From: Merluccius polli
Lineage: Eukaryota > Chordata > Actinopteri > Gadiformes > Merlucciidae
NCBI GenBank assembly: GCA_030340625.1
Contig: JAOPHQ010002000.1
Span: 215,001 to 279,000, forward strand
Direction of reading: 5' to 3'
DNA: 64,000 nucleotides
Below, piece after piece: positions 39,980-51,625 of this stretch. The position numbers were made by a program, and so were the translations under genes. Positions within the stretch are counted from its first letter, which is position 1, and every line of letters begins with the position of its first letter. Below the pieces are notes generated by a model, which made no database searches, was not told where the DNA came from, and saw nothing but the letters and a program-made list of their open reading frames with translations.

Positions 39980-40062
<83 letters not shown>
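39980..40062. repeat. (CT)n microsatellite
   Basis: Over 38 CT dinucleotides ending at TCGAGATG. Confidence 0.95.
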
Positions 40063-40599
40063 AGATGTCGCTCTATAAGACTCGCTCACAGTGGTTTTTA
40101 AATAACGCCGTTGTTGCTATAGTGCAACAGTTGCAAATAGTTTTGCTTTGCTGTAAACCTCGACACTGCAGCATCCTTACCTTTTTCGTTGCGATGATGA
40201 CGATGCTGATGGAAAAAAAAAACACAAATATTGCAGGAGTAAATGTATTCTCTGTGAGTTTTCCAACACAGCAGCGCTCCGACATCCACAACCTAAACGC
40301 ACATGTGTGTTAAGTATGTCCTGATCGCCTCGCCTTTCCCAAGCCGGTCAGCAAGTGTAGGCAGAGGTGTAAAACACCCCTGGCTGTAGGGTTACAAGAT
40401 CTATATGTTTCTATTTTTAGAGGCAACTGGACTCTCTTTCGAAGCTTTCTTTTGCACGCCCAAGTGCTGCGGCCGAAAGGGAGACGTCTGAGGGAGGCGC
40501 ACCGTCCCGCCTGGAGATCCCTGGCCCACAGCCAACCTGCAAACTGTAACACACTAACTTTTCTAGCCTATGTGATTTACTCTCTTAGAAATAGATCCC

Positions 40600-40633
40600 C
40601 CCCACACACACACCTCCCTCTCCCCCCACCCCC

Positions 40634-40700
<67 letters not shown>

Positions 40701-40738
40701 TCACTCTCTCTCCCTCTCTCTCTCTCTCTCTCCCTCTC

Positions 40739-40798
<60 letters not shown>

Positions 40799-40801
40799 TC
40801 A

Positions 40802-40842
<41 letters not shown>

Positions 40843-40861
40843 TCTCTCTCTCTCTCCCTCT

Positions 40862-40926
<65 letters not shown>

Positions 40927-40992
40927 TCTCCCCCCCCCCCCCCTCTCTCCCCTCTCTATCTCTCCCCTCTCTCTCCCCCTCCCTCTCTCTCT
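40600..40992. repeat. Long (CT)n/(CCCT)n satellite
   Basis: Nearly 400 bases of pure pyrimidine on the plus strand, mostly CT with CCCTCT and poly-C interruptions. It generates a 185-codon Leu-Ser frame that is not a gene. Confidence 0.95.
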
Positions 40993-41283
40993 GGCACACT
41001 CCTCACTAGCACATATCTGGTTTATAGTTTAATGTCAGCCAAGCTAAACACAGATACGCAGTATCTTCCAGACATTATTATTAAATCACCGCCACACAAC
41101 AGGGTCAGCGTTGTTTGTTCCGACGGGGCCATTTGGGCTCAAGCATCAACTTAAGCAGACCATGACCTATGAGAGTTAAGCAGACCGTGAGATCAATAGG
41201 AATTGGCCCTAAGGAGCAGGGAGTAACGAGGACATTGGGCCTGATCAATGGATGAGCTGGTTTCAATAATCTCATGTGCATAA

Positions 41284-41326
<43 letters not shown>

Positions 41327-41405
41327 GATATACAGATGCATGCATGCTGAAGGACACACACGCAGAAGCATGCACATTTTTTAAATGCAATAGTGAGTAG
41401 TGAGC

Positions 41406-41453
<48 letters not shown>

Positions 41454-42316
41454 CAGAGAGAGAGACAGAGAGAGACCACGACCCAGACCGACCACGTCAC
41501 GCTGTATCACAGGTTCTCTATCACAGGCTCCATAGGCCCCATCACAGCCGCCACCCAGTAATCCCTCTAGAAAGCTTTGGTTTTATTTGCTTTCTTGATC
41601 GTAGGATTTGTTGGCTTTTTAGAAAATGTGCCGACATGCACCCGCATTCACATACACAAACGTTAGCTGTCGGGATTACAAAAGCTTTTTTACATTTTTT
41701 TATTTTTTTATTTAACCTTTTAGATTTAGTTTGTTAGAATAATAAACCCATAGGCTATGTATGTCAAATGCGTAGGCCTATATGTCAGATGTCACATGAG
41801 GGCAGGCAGGGGAAGTGTGTGTGTGTGTGTGTGTGTGTGTCTGTGTGCTTCATGCCCACCTGTGAGGAGCTACATATATCTTCCAGTGTCTTCACTATTT
41901 GGAGGTGAGAGGTTATAAGCCTACCCACCACCAACCCCCACAGAGCCTGCACCCCCCCACCAAAAATATTTGCACAACAGTACACCGCAATGTTTCAACC
42001 GGGGCCTGGCTTTCATGACCCTGCGTTTTCTCCCGCTGTGGTGTGCTGCTCTGTTCAGATTCAGCTCTAATCTCAATATTACTCTCAATTCATGATTAAT
42101 CTGTCATTAACGCCTTCAGAACCTTGAGTGCATTTCATTGCCAACGTCTCAATTAATAAATGTAATGATTGACTATAAATTCACAAAACAATTCATCATT
42201 AATTTAGAACAGTCTTTGAGATCTTCGACTATACATTTAATTTAGCCTCAAAGGACAATACCAGTCTGGGAGAGCAAACCATCATAACCCTCTCTCCTGG
42301 CTTTACTAAAATATCC

Positions 42317-42884
42317 GGTAACACTTTACAATAAGGTACGCAAAACACGGGTAGTTACTGAGGAACGAATGAGTAAAGAATGATGAACGACCAGGGCCCT
42401 AACTGAGGCCCTAACGGGAAGTGACAGTTACTCAGTAACTACTGAGGAGTTACTGGTAAACAGACTAGGGGACTACTGTATTCGTTACTGAGTAACGAAT
42501 GATGAACAACCAGAGCCCTAACTGGGGCCCTAACTGGGGCCCTAACTGGGGCCTAAGTGACAGTTACTCAGTAACGAATACAGTAGTCCCCTAGTCTGTT
42601 TACCAGTAATTCCTCAGTAGTTACTGAGTAACTGTCACTTAGGGCCCTGTTAGGGCCCCAGTTAGGGCCCTGGATGTTCATCATTCATTACTCAGTAACA
42701 AATACAGTAGTCCCCTAGTCTGTTTACCAGTAACTCCTCAGTAGTTACTGAGTAACTGTCACTTAGGGCCCCAGTTAGGGCCCCAGTTAGGGCCCCAGTT
42801 AGGGCCCTGGTCGTTCATCATTCGTTACTCATTCGTTCCTCAGTAACTACCCACGTTTTGCGTACCTTATTGTAAAGTGTTACC
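42317..42884. mobile_element. Foldback element, copy in duplication unit 1
   Basis: Same family as 21281-21866, with ends GGTAACACTTTACAATAAGGTACGC and the exact complement. The 8-bp direct repeat AAATATCC flanks it (42309-42316 and 42885-42892). The internal GTTACTGAGTAAC palindromes and GGGCCCTAACTG units are the same. Confidence 0.88.
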
Positions 42885-43067
42885 AAATATCCGTTACCAA
42901 TGTAATTTGTCAAAATGACTTCCTTGTACCGATTCTGCCTAAGAGCATGTAGCATGTGCGCGCCTGTCACAAATGTAAACAATGACAATATAGCGCTGTG
43001 GAGTATATGGGGAGTGTGTGTGTGGTTGATAGCTGGTTTAACAGCCTCACCTGGCCTGAGTCAGACT

Positions 43068-43136
43068 GACTGGACTCTGGGGCCGGGTGAGGCTGCACAC
43101 CTGTGGTGCAGCCTCACCCGGCCCCAGAGTCCAGTC
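43068..43136. repeat. Perfect 31-bp-arm hairpin, copy 1
   Basis: 43068-43098 is exactly complementary to 43106-43136, with the 7-base loop ACCTGTG. It is very GC-rich. It belongs to the dispersed repeat also found at 23010. Confidence 0.93.
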
Positions 43137-43856
43137 TCGCCGTCTCGCCATCTCCAATAAATGCATCTCCAAATCAGCATCTACCCGTGTCCTGTGTCGG
43201 AGGGCCCCAGCAAAAGCCACTAAGGTGGCGTGTGGCAGGGGGAAAACTGCCACAAGCACTGTGGTCTTTTGGAATCAATGTACGTTGGTCGGTACAGTGA
43301 ATCACCATACAAGTAGGCCTAAGAGCTGAACTGAACTGAACTGTGCTCCTCCTTCTCCTCCTGCATGCTATCGTGTCTCTTCGGTGGAGCTTTCTTCTTT
43401 CACAACACTGGCTTTCTGGCATTATTTCCGTCCCCTCTCTTGAGGGGCTTATAGAGTCAGGGAGTGTTGTCCATGGGCCTGTGAAGCCTTTTGAGGCTGT
43501 AGCTGTGATGTAGGGGCTAAAGAAATATCAAAAAAGTAGACTTACATTTCCCCTGAAATGGCATTTTCTCCCTGAGCCGTGTCACTTCATGCATATCCAA
43601 TGAGCATGACCTGTACACTAGAAAATAGTTAAAATAATATCATCTTTTAAGTTGCCATGGAGATACAGAAGCCCCCCCCCTCACTTCCATTCATCAAAGT
43701 GTTACATTCGAACAATAAAATCATCCTCACCTCATGACCAACAGCACCTCCTGACCAACAGCACCTCATTAGCTCTCAGCTCTCCCAAACCGAGTCAGAC
43801 GACACACACGCAGAAGCATGCACATTTTTTAAATGCAATAGTGAGTAGTGAGCAGT

Positions 43857-43889
<33 letters not shown>

Positions 43890-44247
43890 CAGAGAGAGAG
43901 ACAGAGAGAGACCACGACCCAGACCGACCACGTCACGCTGTATCACAGGTTCTCTATCACAGGCTCCATAGGCCCCATCACAGCCGCCACCCAGTAATCC
44001 CTCTAGAAAGCTTTGGTTTTATTTGCTTTCTTGATCGTAGGATTTGTTGGCTTTTTAGAAAATGTGCCGACATGCACCCGCATTCACATACACAAACGTT
44101 AGCTGTCGGGATTACAAAGCTTTTTTACATTTTTTTATTTTTTTATTTAACCTTTTAGATTTAGTTTGGTAGAATAATAAACCCATAGGCTATGTATGTC
44201 AAATGCGTAGGCCTATATGTCAGATGTCACATGAGGGCAGGCAGGGG

Positions 44248-44280
<33 letters not shown>

Positions 44281-44756
44281 TGTGTGCTTCATGCCCACCT
44301 GTGAGGAGCTACATATATCTTCCAGTGTCTTCACTATTTGGAGGTGAGAGGTTATAAGCCTACCCACCACCAACCCCCACAGAGCCTGCACCCCCCCACC
44401 AAAAATATTTGCACAACAGTACACCGCAATGTTTCAACCGGGGCCTGGCTTTCATGACCCTGCGTTTTCTCCCGCTGTGGTGTGCTGCTCTGTTCAGATT
44501 CAGCTCTAATCTCAATATTACTCTCAATTCATGATTAATCTGTCATTAACGCCTTCAGAACCTTGAGTGCATTTCATTGCCCACGTCTCAATTAATTAAA
44601 TGTAATGATTGACTATAAATTCACAAAACAATTCATCATTAATTTAGAACAGTCTTTGAGATCTTCGACTATACATTTAATTTAGCCTCAAAGGACAATA
44701 CCAGTCTGGGAGAGCAAACCATCATAACCCTCTCTCCTGGCTTTACTAAAATATCC

Positions 44757-45324
44757 GGTAACACTTTACAATAAGGTACGCAAAACACGGGTAGTTACTG
44801 AGGAACGAATGAGTAAAGAATGATGAACGACCAGGGCCCTAACTGAGGCCCTAACGGGAAGTGACAGTTACTCAGTAACTACTGAGGAGTTACTGGTAAA
44901 CAGACTAGGGGCCTACTGTATTCGTTACTGAGTAACGAATGATGAACAACCAGAGCCCTAACTGGGGCCCTAACTGGGGCCCTAACTGGGGCCTAAGTGA
45001 CAGTTACTCAGTAACGAATACAGTAGTCCCCTAGTCTGTTTACCAGTAATTCCTCAGTAGTTACTGAGTAACTGTCACTTAGGGCCCTGTTAGGGCCCCA
45101 GTTAGGGACCTGGATGTTCATCATTCATTACTCAGTAACAAATACAGTAGTCCCCTAGTCTGTTTACCAGTAACTCCTCAGTAGTTACTGAGTAACTGTC
45201 ACTTAGGGCCCCAGTTAGGGCCCCAGTTAGGGCCCCAGTTAGGGCCCTGGTCGTTCATCATTCGTTACTCATTCGTTCCTCAGTAACTACCCACGTTTTG
45301 CGTACCTTATTGTAAAGTGTTACC
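44757..45324. mobile_element. Foldback element, copy in duplication unit 2
   Basis: Carried along by the tandem duplication, with the same AAATATCC target-site duplication as 42317-42884. Confidence 0.88.
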
Positions 45325-45507
45325 AAATATCCGTTACCAATGTAATTTGTCAAAATGACTTCCTTGTACCGATTCTGCCTAAGAGCATGTAGCATGTGCG
45401 CGCCTGTCACAAATGTAAACAATGACAATATAGCGCTGTGGAGTATATGGGGAGTGTGTGTGTGGTTGATAGCTGGTTTAACAGCCTCACCTGGCCTGAG
45501 TCAGACT

Positions 45508-45576
45508 GACTGGACTCTGGGGCCGGGTGAGGCTGCACACCTGTGGTGCAGCCTCACCCGGCCCCAGAGTCCAGTC
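45508..45576. repeat. Perfect 31-bp-arm hairpin, copy 2
   Basis: Exact counterpart of 43068-43136, offset by 2440 bases. Confidence 0.93.
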
Positions 45577-46242
45577 TCGCCGTCTCGCCATCTCCAATAA
45601 ATGCATCTCCAAATCAGCATCTACCCGTGTCCTGTGTCGGAGGGCCCCAGCAAAAGCCACTAAGGTGGCGTGTGGCAGGGGGAAAACTGCCACAAGCACT
45701 GTGGTCTTTTGGAATCAATGTACGTTGGTCGGTACAGTGAATCACCATACAAGTAGGCCTAAGAGCTGAACTGAACTGAACTGTGCTCCTCCTTCTCCTC
45801 CTGCATGCTATCGTGTCTCTTCGGTGGAGCTTTCTTCTTTCACAACACTGGCTTTCTGGCATTATTTCCGTCCCCTCTCTTGAGGGGCTTATAGAGTCAG
45901 GGAGTGTTGTCCATGGGCCTGTGAAGCCTTTTGAGGCTGTAGCTGTGATGTAGGGGCTAAAGAAATATCAAAAAAGTAGACTTACATTTCCCCTGAAATG
46001 GCATTTTCTCCCTGAGCCGTGTCACTTCATGCATATCCAATGAGCATGACCTGTACACTAGAAAATAGTTAAAATAATATCGTCTTTTAAGTTGCCATGG
46101 AGATACAGAAGCCCCCCCCTCACTTCCATTCATCAAAGTGTTACATTCGAACAATAAAATCATCCTCACCTCATGACCAACAGCACCTCCTGACCAACAG
46201 CACCTCATTAGCTCTCAGCTCTCCCAAACCGAGTCAGACGAA

Positions 46243-46289
46243 CCCCCCCCCCCCCCCCCCACCCCCACCCCCCCCCCCCGCCCCCCCAA
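46243..46289. repeat. Poly-C satellite at duplication edge
   Basis: C runs with single A or G interruptions directly abut the right breakpoint of the tandem duplication. Confidence 0.9.
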
Positions 46290-47925
46290 CCCCTCATTTG
46301 CAACTTGAAACTTGAAAACTGAACTGAAAATCGCCCAAGGTGATGTTTTTAGGCGCTCTGAAATGGGGCCCAGGGAGGACTCGGCCGGCTTAAAATAATT
46401 TTCTGGGACAGACATACGGAGCCAGGGAGGGTGATTTATGCTGCGATATTGTTCTGGATGTTTTAGTCCTCTGCCTCCGGACTGTATAGGAGTCAGCTTG
46501 CTGTAAGCTCTGCTCGAGGCTGATAAGAGAACTGGGCTGCTTTTGTTTGGAAGGACACTGCTGGCCACAGTAAACTGCCGGTTAGAGGTTGGTCTGTGTG
46601 TGTGCTCTGGACAATTCACGCAGAATTATTCAACCCCCAGAATCTTGCATCATCTCATTTGCCAAAGATATTAGTCATTTTATAGAAAGTGATGCATCAA
46701 GTGAATTTATAGTTTTACGGGAAGTACAATGTATTTAACTTTGACCTTGATTTTTTTTACAATGTATATAGATAATTTGCAAGCAAAGCAATTCAATTAT
46801 AAAAATGATTCATGGAAAATGTAGATAACAAAATCCAAATCATAGTGTAGTAACATTTGGCGACCCCAGATGTCTGTGTGTGTGTGGTTATGTGTATGTG
46901 TATGTGTGTGTGCACGATATGTGCATGCGTGCATGTGTGAGCGTTTGTGTGTCACACCTGCCCATTAATCTCCAAGCCCACCAGAGCTCAAATAGACTGA
47001 CCTCTGTCCCCAATAGTCAGCTCAGGGTTATCCGGGCAGTTCTATAAAAGTAAGTTCAGGGTCAAAGGTTGTGTGTGGAAATGTTATATTTCTGTCACTT
47101 TGGCCTATCACACACCACCTCATTGATTAGGTCGCTCCATACTGCAGATTGCGTTATTTTTACCACCCATGTCAGGGTGTAAATCCGCTGTGTGATACAC
47201 TGTTTGCGCGTGTCGGAGAAATCAACTCTTCTAATTAAGTTTCCATTGGAGAGCATGCGTCACGCTGACGGATGTTACGGCCTTAAACACTGTGGCCTCA
47301 AAGAGGCTCTAGAGTTTAGCAACCCGAGAGCCTCGATAAATATTCTGTTTTACCATCACTTTTGTCTTGACAGCCATGGCCAAAAATATGAGCAGAGGAA
47401 TAACATTGAACGACCGTGTCGATCAGGATAAATATTAAATAAGATATTTTGGTACATTATTAATTACAGATGGGAAATTCAAGTGAAATACTGATAGATA
47501 CAGAATTCAAAGAATAGCCTGTTCACAAAATGTCATAATATATCAGAAAAAAACCTTTAAAGTAAAAGATTTTCATCTAAATAAGTATCTATCGCCAAAT
47601 GAAGTAACACAATGGTGATTGAGCCTATGGCCCACTGATGAAAGCTAGAACCAGTCTAGAACCAATGTACTATTACAAATAAATAAATAAACTATTTTCA
47701 GGTGGACTGTCTGTGGCAGCTTTGAGTAGACTTACTTTTGAATTCATTACTTTTGACCAGACAATATTTCTGGAAAGTTCTCCCTGGGACGGATAAGAGA
47801 TGCATTTATCGGTGATCGTCCAGCGGTAGGCCAACACGGGTCACGGCACCAACTGGGATCTGGGATCCCATTTTACTGGCAAATAAGATTTCATAAAAGT
47901 TTTGCTCTTAACAATATCAATTACG

Positions 47926-47972
<47 letters not shown>

Positions 47973-47974
47973 TA

Positions 47975-48049
<75 letters not shown>
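47926..48049. repeat. (AAGT)n microsatellite
   Basis: About 30 AAGT tetranucleotides with a single TAT interruption near 47973. Confidence 0.95.
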
Positions 48050-48050
<1 letters not shown>

Positions 48051-48562
48051 TCTGTATTTATTTAGCACCTTTTTTATGCACTTCACAAAATGCTTAACAG
48101 AGTGCAGAACAGCCGCATAAGTGAGTGTTTCTTAGTTGATTTGAGTTTATTTTTCAATCTATTTGAAAAACAAAGCCATTGGACAACCAGGAAGGAGACA
48201 GATAGCATGGCTGAGCCCCTGATCAAAATGCCAGGTCTTATACAAGCATTTCCTACTGAATTATTTTCAAAAATTGGTTCTGACTTCTTTGCTATTCTGC
48301 CTCTGGAGACGACCATCTCCCTCAGAATGGTAAATCTTAGATTGCCAATATTCTGGTGACATTTACTTCTCTTTGCTTTGCAGCGTTTCCACCTCAGGCT
48401 AGCATACATTCACAAGATGGACTGTATTGAGGGCTAGTGGACTGTGATTATGGCTAGTCACACACACACTCTCTCATTTCTCTCTGGCCAAATATCACAC
48501 CTGATTGCAGAAATATCAGATTTTGGGGGGAGACAAGCATGATGGGTAGGGGGGGTTGGTGT

Positions 48563-48641
<79 letters not shown>
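48563..48641. repeat. (GT)n microsatellite
   Basis: About 39 GT dinucleotides. Confidence 0.95.
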
Positions 48642-49790
48642 GTGTAAATGTACATACATGATTTTGGTGACTACTGTCTCGGGGATGGGGGGAGTGTGTG
48701 TGTGGGCGGGGGTGTGTTCGTTCAGTGAGGTTGAAAATTGAATTATTGTGTTCAGTAGCCTTTTACAGTCTACAGAACCAAATCATGTATTTATCTGTAC
48801 TATGACAGATAAATACATGAATAATTCTCAGGCGTGGTATTTCCTATTGTCTACTGCAGTGTTTGGTTATGAACAAGTGTCAAATAATGCCACTATAATA
48901 AAATGTGTTTAATCTGAATACCACCATAATAAAATGTAATAAAATCTCAACAGTACAAGTTCGGTGAATCTAAATTTCTACATTTTCGCACCCCCCGTTT
49001 AATCCTCATGTTTACACCAAATAACAAACATTATTTATATTAATTTTATTTTTTATTCTGTCCCCAAAATGTTTTGTGCCAGTGAAAGGCTGAAATAATA
49101 TCTAAAAGGGGGTACATTCGCCAAAAATATTTTTGAGAACCACTGGTGTACTGTACTGTCTTGGTGATGTGGGGGGGGGGGGGGGGGTTGGGTTCGCTCT
49201 GTGGGGCCCGTAGGCTATCCTAACTTTGAGTTCAAATTGGAAGAGATCCTGATATAGATGTGGAAGCCCAGAGAACAGGGAGAATAACCTGGAGCTCAGA
49301 TTATAAAGAGTAAGATGTCACATATCTAGCATATCTGCCTGTATAGGCGTAGTGCTTTATGTGGATGAAGGAAGTAAGTGATGTGATTACCGAGTGATTA
49401 CAGACCGATGCCTAAGACTTACTAGGGAACTCAACATTTGTTGGTTGAAATGATAAATCACTATGTCTGAATACCAAATCAAAAGAGTCCTTCTGCTAAT
49501 GTTTTATTGCTACTGACTGCCTTTGGTGAAAAAGACAGAGTGGACTATCTGTCCATAGTCCACTCTGGACTATGGACTATTCTCTGCAGGACTATTAGAG
49601 GACTGTTGGCACTATAATGCACCTTTTAGCATACACTGGCAGGTGTTGATGTTTTTGAGCAGTCTCCACAACATGCAGAAATATGAATTATCATAATAAT
49701 GTATTATATTATAATATTGTGTAATTGCTTTAAGGGGTTAAGATAAAAGATTTGTTGTCATTTTTTGTATTTTGCAGATGGCATTTTGAC

Positions 49791-49918
<128 letters not shown>

Positions 49919-51127
49919 TGATCACTGCCACTCATGTCAATGCGTTATTAACAGCAAAAGCTTTTACTGTCCTCTTGTGGGAGGTAACTGTTCATAGATA
50001 CTCAAGATACTCAATTTAGGATTGGATTTATGGAAGATGTTTGAAGTTTAGCAAGTTTTTTTAATGCATTACATATTAAATGTTATGAGCTATAAACTTG
50101 CTTGAATAAATGCGATATTTCCTAGTTCAGGCTATGGTATCTATCACTTAGCCTACTAGGCCTGCATGAAGAGAGAGGTATGAGAGATAGACAGGGAGTC
50201 AGTGGGGTATTCCGCAATGTGAACCAATGTAATGTATTTCTCCATATACACAGCCCAATGGACAGATCATCAAATGTCAACATTGTCTTTTTGTATGTGC
50301 AGGTTCAAATGTTAAAATGGATCCAAGGCTAGGCCTACTAGATAAGGGCCAACCTGAGCCTACCTCTTCCTTTTACATGTTCAGATTGTCCTCTTGTTTA
50401 GGGCTTTTGGATATTATTGAGCAAATGATTTGCTTGGATTTCTTGGTTATATATATAGCCCTCCTACTGGAGGGACATGATTGAATGTCTCCGATAGTGA
50501 GCAGGCAGCGGTAATGACTCAAGCGTGAATTATTTAGCCTTTTATTGGCTTAATGAAATATTAAATGTCCCTGGTCAATATTCACCTACATTTGAGCAGC
50601 CCTGGGACTCCCCCCGGGTGGGAGCAGGCTCGGGTTGTTTGTTTTGCCAGACCGCAGAAGTGACACCAGATTTCAACAATGGACACTGATCTTTTTGTAA
50701 TGCACCGAACACAGAGTCAGAGTCAGCGCGAGCATCAAATCAGCCTTGACCACTGCATTAGTTTGGCTATTGATTTATTCCACGTCGATAAACGCCACAA
50801 CAACCGTCAAAGGAATAGCGAGACGGAAATAACCCAGGATTAAAGGCTGGGCGTGTCAATCTGATCACATGTGAGTTGATAGCAAGGCTATTTTAAAATG
50901 CGTGTCAATTACAAGGTTAGTCAACTGAAATATAGGCAGCCTGGATGGATGTGTAGTGGGCCTACATCCATTGTGGCAAATTGTATTGGACAGTAGGCCT
51001 ATCAATATGCCAAGTTATAATTTAACCATAGGCCTATTCAATTCACAACTCTCTTATTAAACAAATAAAGTTGAAATGTCTATTCTGGATTAAATGTGTA
51101 TTTTTGTTTAATCTTAAATCCCCTTGA

Positions 51128-51309
51128 TTTAAAGGGCCCCTATTTTACCACCAGGTGTGATGTTGATTAGCCATCACAAGCCAGTCAAAATCAACCCTCT
51201 AGTGACATCACAAGTGGGAGTGTGCGCCCAGATTTATGATGGATAGATCAGCCAGCCTATCCAGTGGACTGTACCATCTCGTAGGCTGGTAAAACAGGGG
51301 CCCTTTAAA
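51128..51309. mobile_element. MITE-like element just upstream of f9
   Basis: Terminal inverted repeats TTTAAAGGGCCCCTATTTTA (left) and, on the opposite strand, TTTAAAGGGCCCCTGTTTTA enclose 182 bp without coding capacity. It ends about 250 bases before the f9 start codon. A target-site duplication is not obvious (possibly TTTAA or TTA, inside the ends). Confidence 0.75.
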
Positions 51310-51401
51310 GTTCATGGCTAGTTTTCCCAAAGAAAACCGAGCCCTGAAGAGTGCGAGCGCCATCTTGTGGTGAACTTTCAACAGTGCCCATATTGTGCGA
51401 C

Positions 51402-51415
51402 ACCTTTGGCCTTTG
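51402..51415. promoter_or_regulatory. Possible HNF4-type site in f9 promoter
   Basis: ACCTTTGGCCTTTG, whose complement CAAAGGCCAAAGGT resembles an HNF4 direct-repeat-1 site. It lies about 150 bases upstream of the f9 start codon. Mammalian F9 promoters are known to use HNF4 and C/EBP; here it is only a sequence match. Confidence 0.3.
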
Positions 51416-51493
51416 CTCAATTTTCTGTTTGTTAAGCTAAGTATACAGATCCTTTGGTGAGGTCCCAAAAGTGAGGTCCCTGTTTGTAGTGTG

Positions 51494-51501
51494 TATATAA
51501 T
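51494..51501 (+). promoter_or_regulatory. Possible f9 TATA-like box
   Basis: TATATAAT lies 58-65 bases upstream of the start codon, which would place the start of transcription near 51525 and give a short leader. The A/T-rich context makes chance possible. Confidence 0.35.
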
Positions 51502-51558
51502 GTTGTACTTTGAGTTGTTTCTCAATGTGTGAGTCTGCTCGTCTCGGCAGACCAGAGA

Positions 51559-51625
51559 ATGGCTGCCGTCCTCCTGTCCCTGCTGTGCTGCTGGCTGCTG
51601 CTGGATGACCACCTCGGGTCTGGAG
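51559..51625 (+). CDS. f9: f9 exon 1: signal peptide
   Basis: Encodes residues 1-22 with a Leu/Cys/Trp-rich hydrophobic core (VLLSLLCCWLLL) after MAA. It ends with one base of codon 23 before the donor GTAACA. The ATG is the only one upstream of the hydrophobic core in this frame. Confidence 0.9.

Larger units (their letters stand above)
39101..41352. other. fgf13-f9 intergenic, left part
   Basis: Starts with ACTAC/ACAAT-type short repeats (39110-39165) and a G-rich patch (39181-39222). It continues with two very long (CT)n satellites (39980-40062 and 40637-40992) and a (CA)n run (41287-41321). No exon was recognised. This is the spacer between two divergently transcribed genes. Confidence 0.5.
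41353..43800. repeat. Tandem segmental duplication, copy 1
   Basis: The unit of about 2.44 kb runs from GACACACACGCAGAAGCATG to CTCCCAAACCGAGTCAGAC. It is repeated head-to-tail at 43801-46239 with very few substitutions; differences are mainly in (GA)n, (GT)n and poly-C lengths. The unit contains (GA)n, a (GT)n run, a foldback element (42317-42884) and a hairpin repeat (43010-43250). It carries no gene. Confidence 0.95.
43801..46239. repeat. Tandem segmental duplication, copy 2
   Basis: Head-to-tail repeat of 41353-43800. Point differences include GACTACTGTA versus GCCTACTGTA (near 44910) and GGGCCCTGG versus GGGACCTGG (near 45108). The right edge passes directly into a poly-C satellite. Confidence 0.95.

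Noticed and set aside
40452..41009. 185-codon Leu-Ser frame
   Set aside because: It is the translation of a (CT)n satellite.
41353..46239. CRISPR-like or gene-array interpretation of the repeated segments
   Set aside because: There are two long tandem copies with no short regular spacers, in a eukaryotic genome. The simple explanation is segmental duplication.
42915..46619. Paired identical frames of 65-134 codons in the two duplication units
   Set aside because: They are identical only because the DNA was duplicated very recently. They overlap on both strands and lie in repeat sequence, and none has homology I recognise.
47841..48086. Leu-Thr-Tyr repeat frame
   Set aside because: It is the translation of the (AAGT)n satellite.
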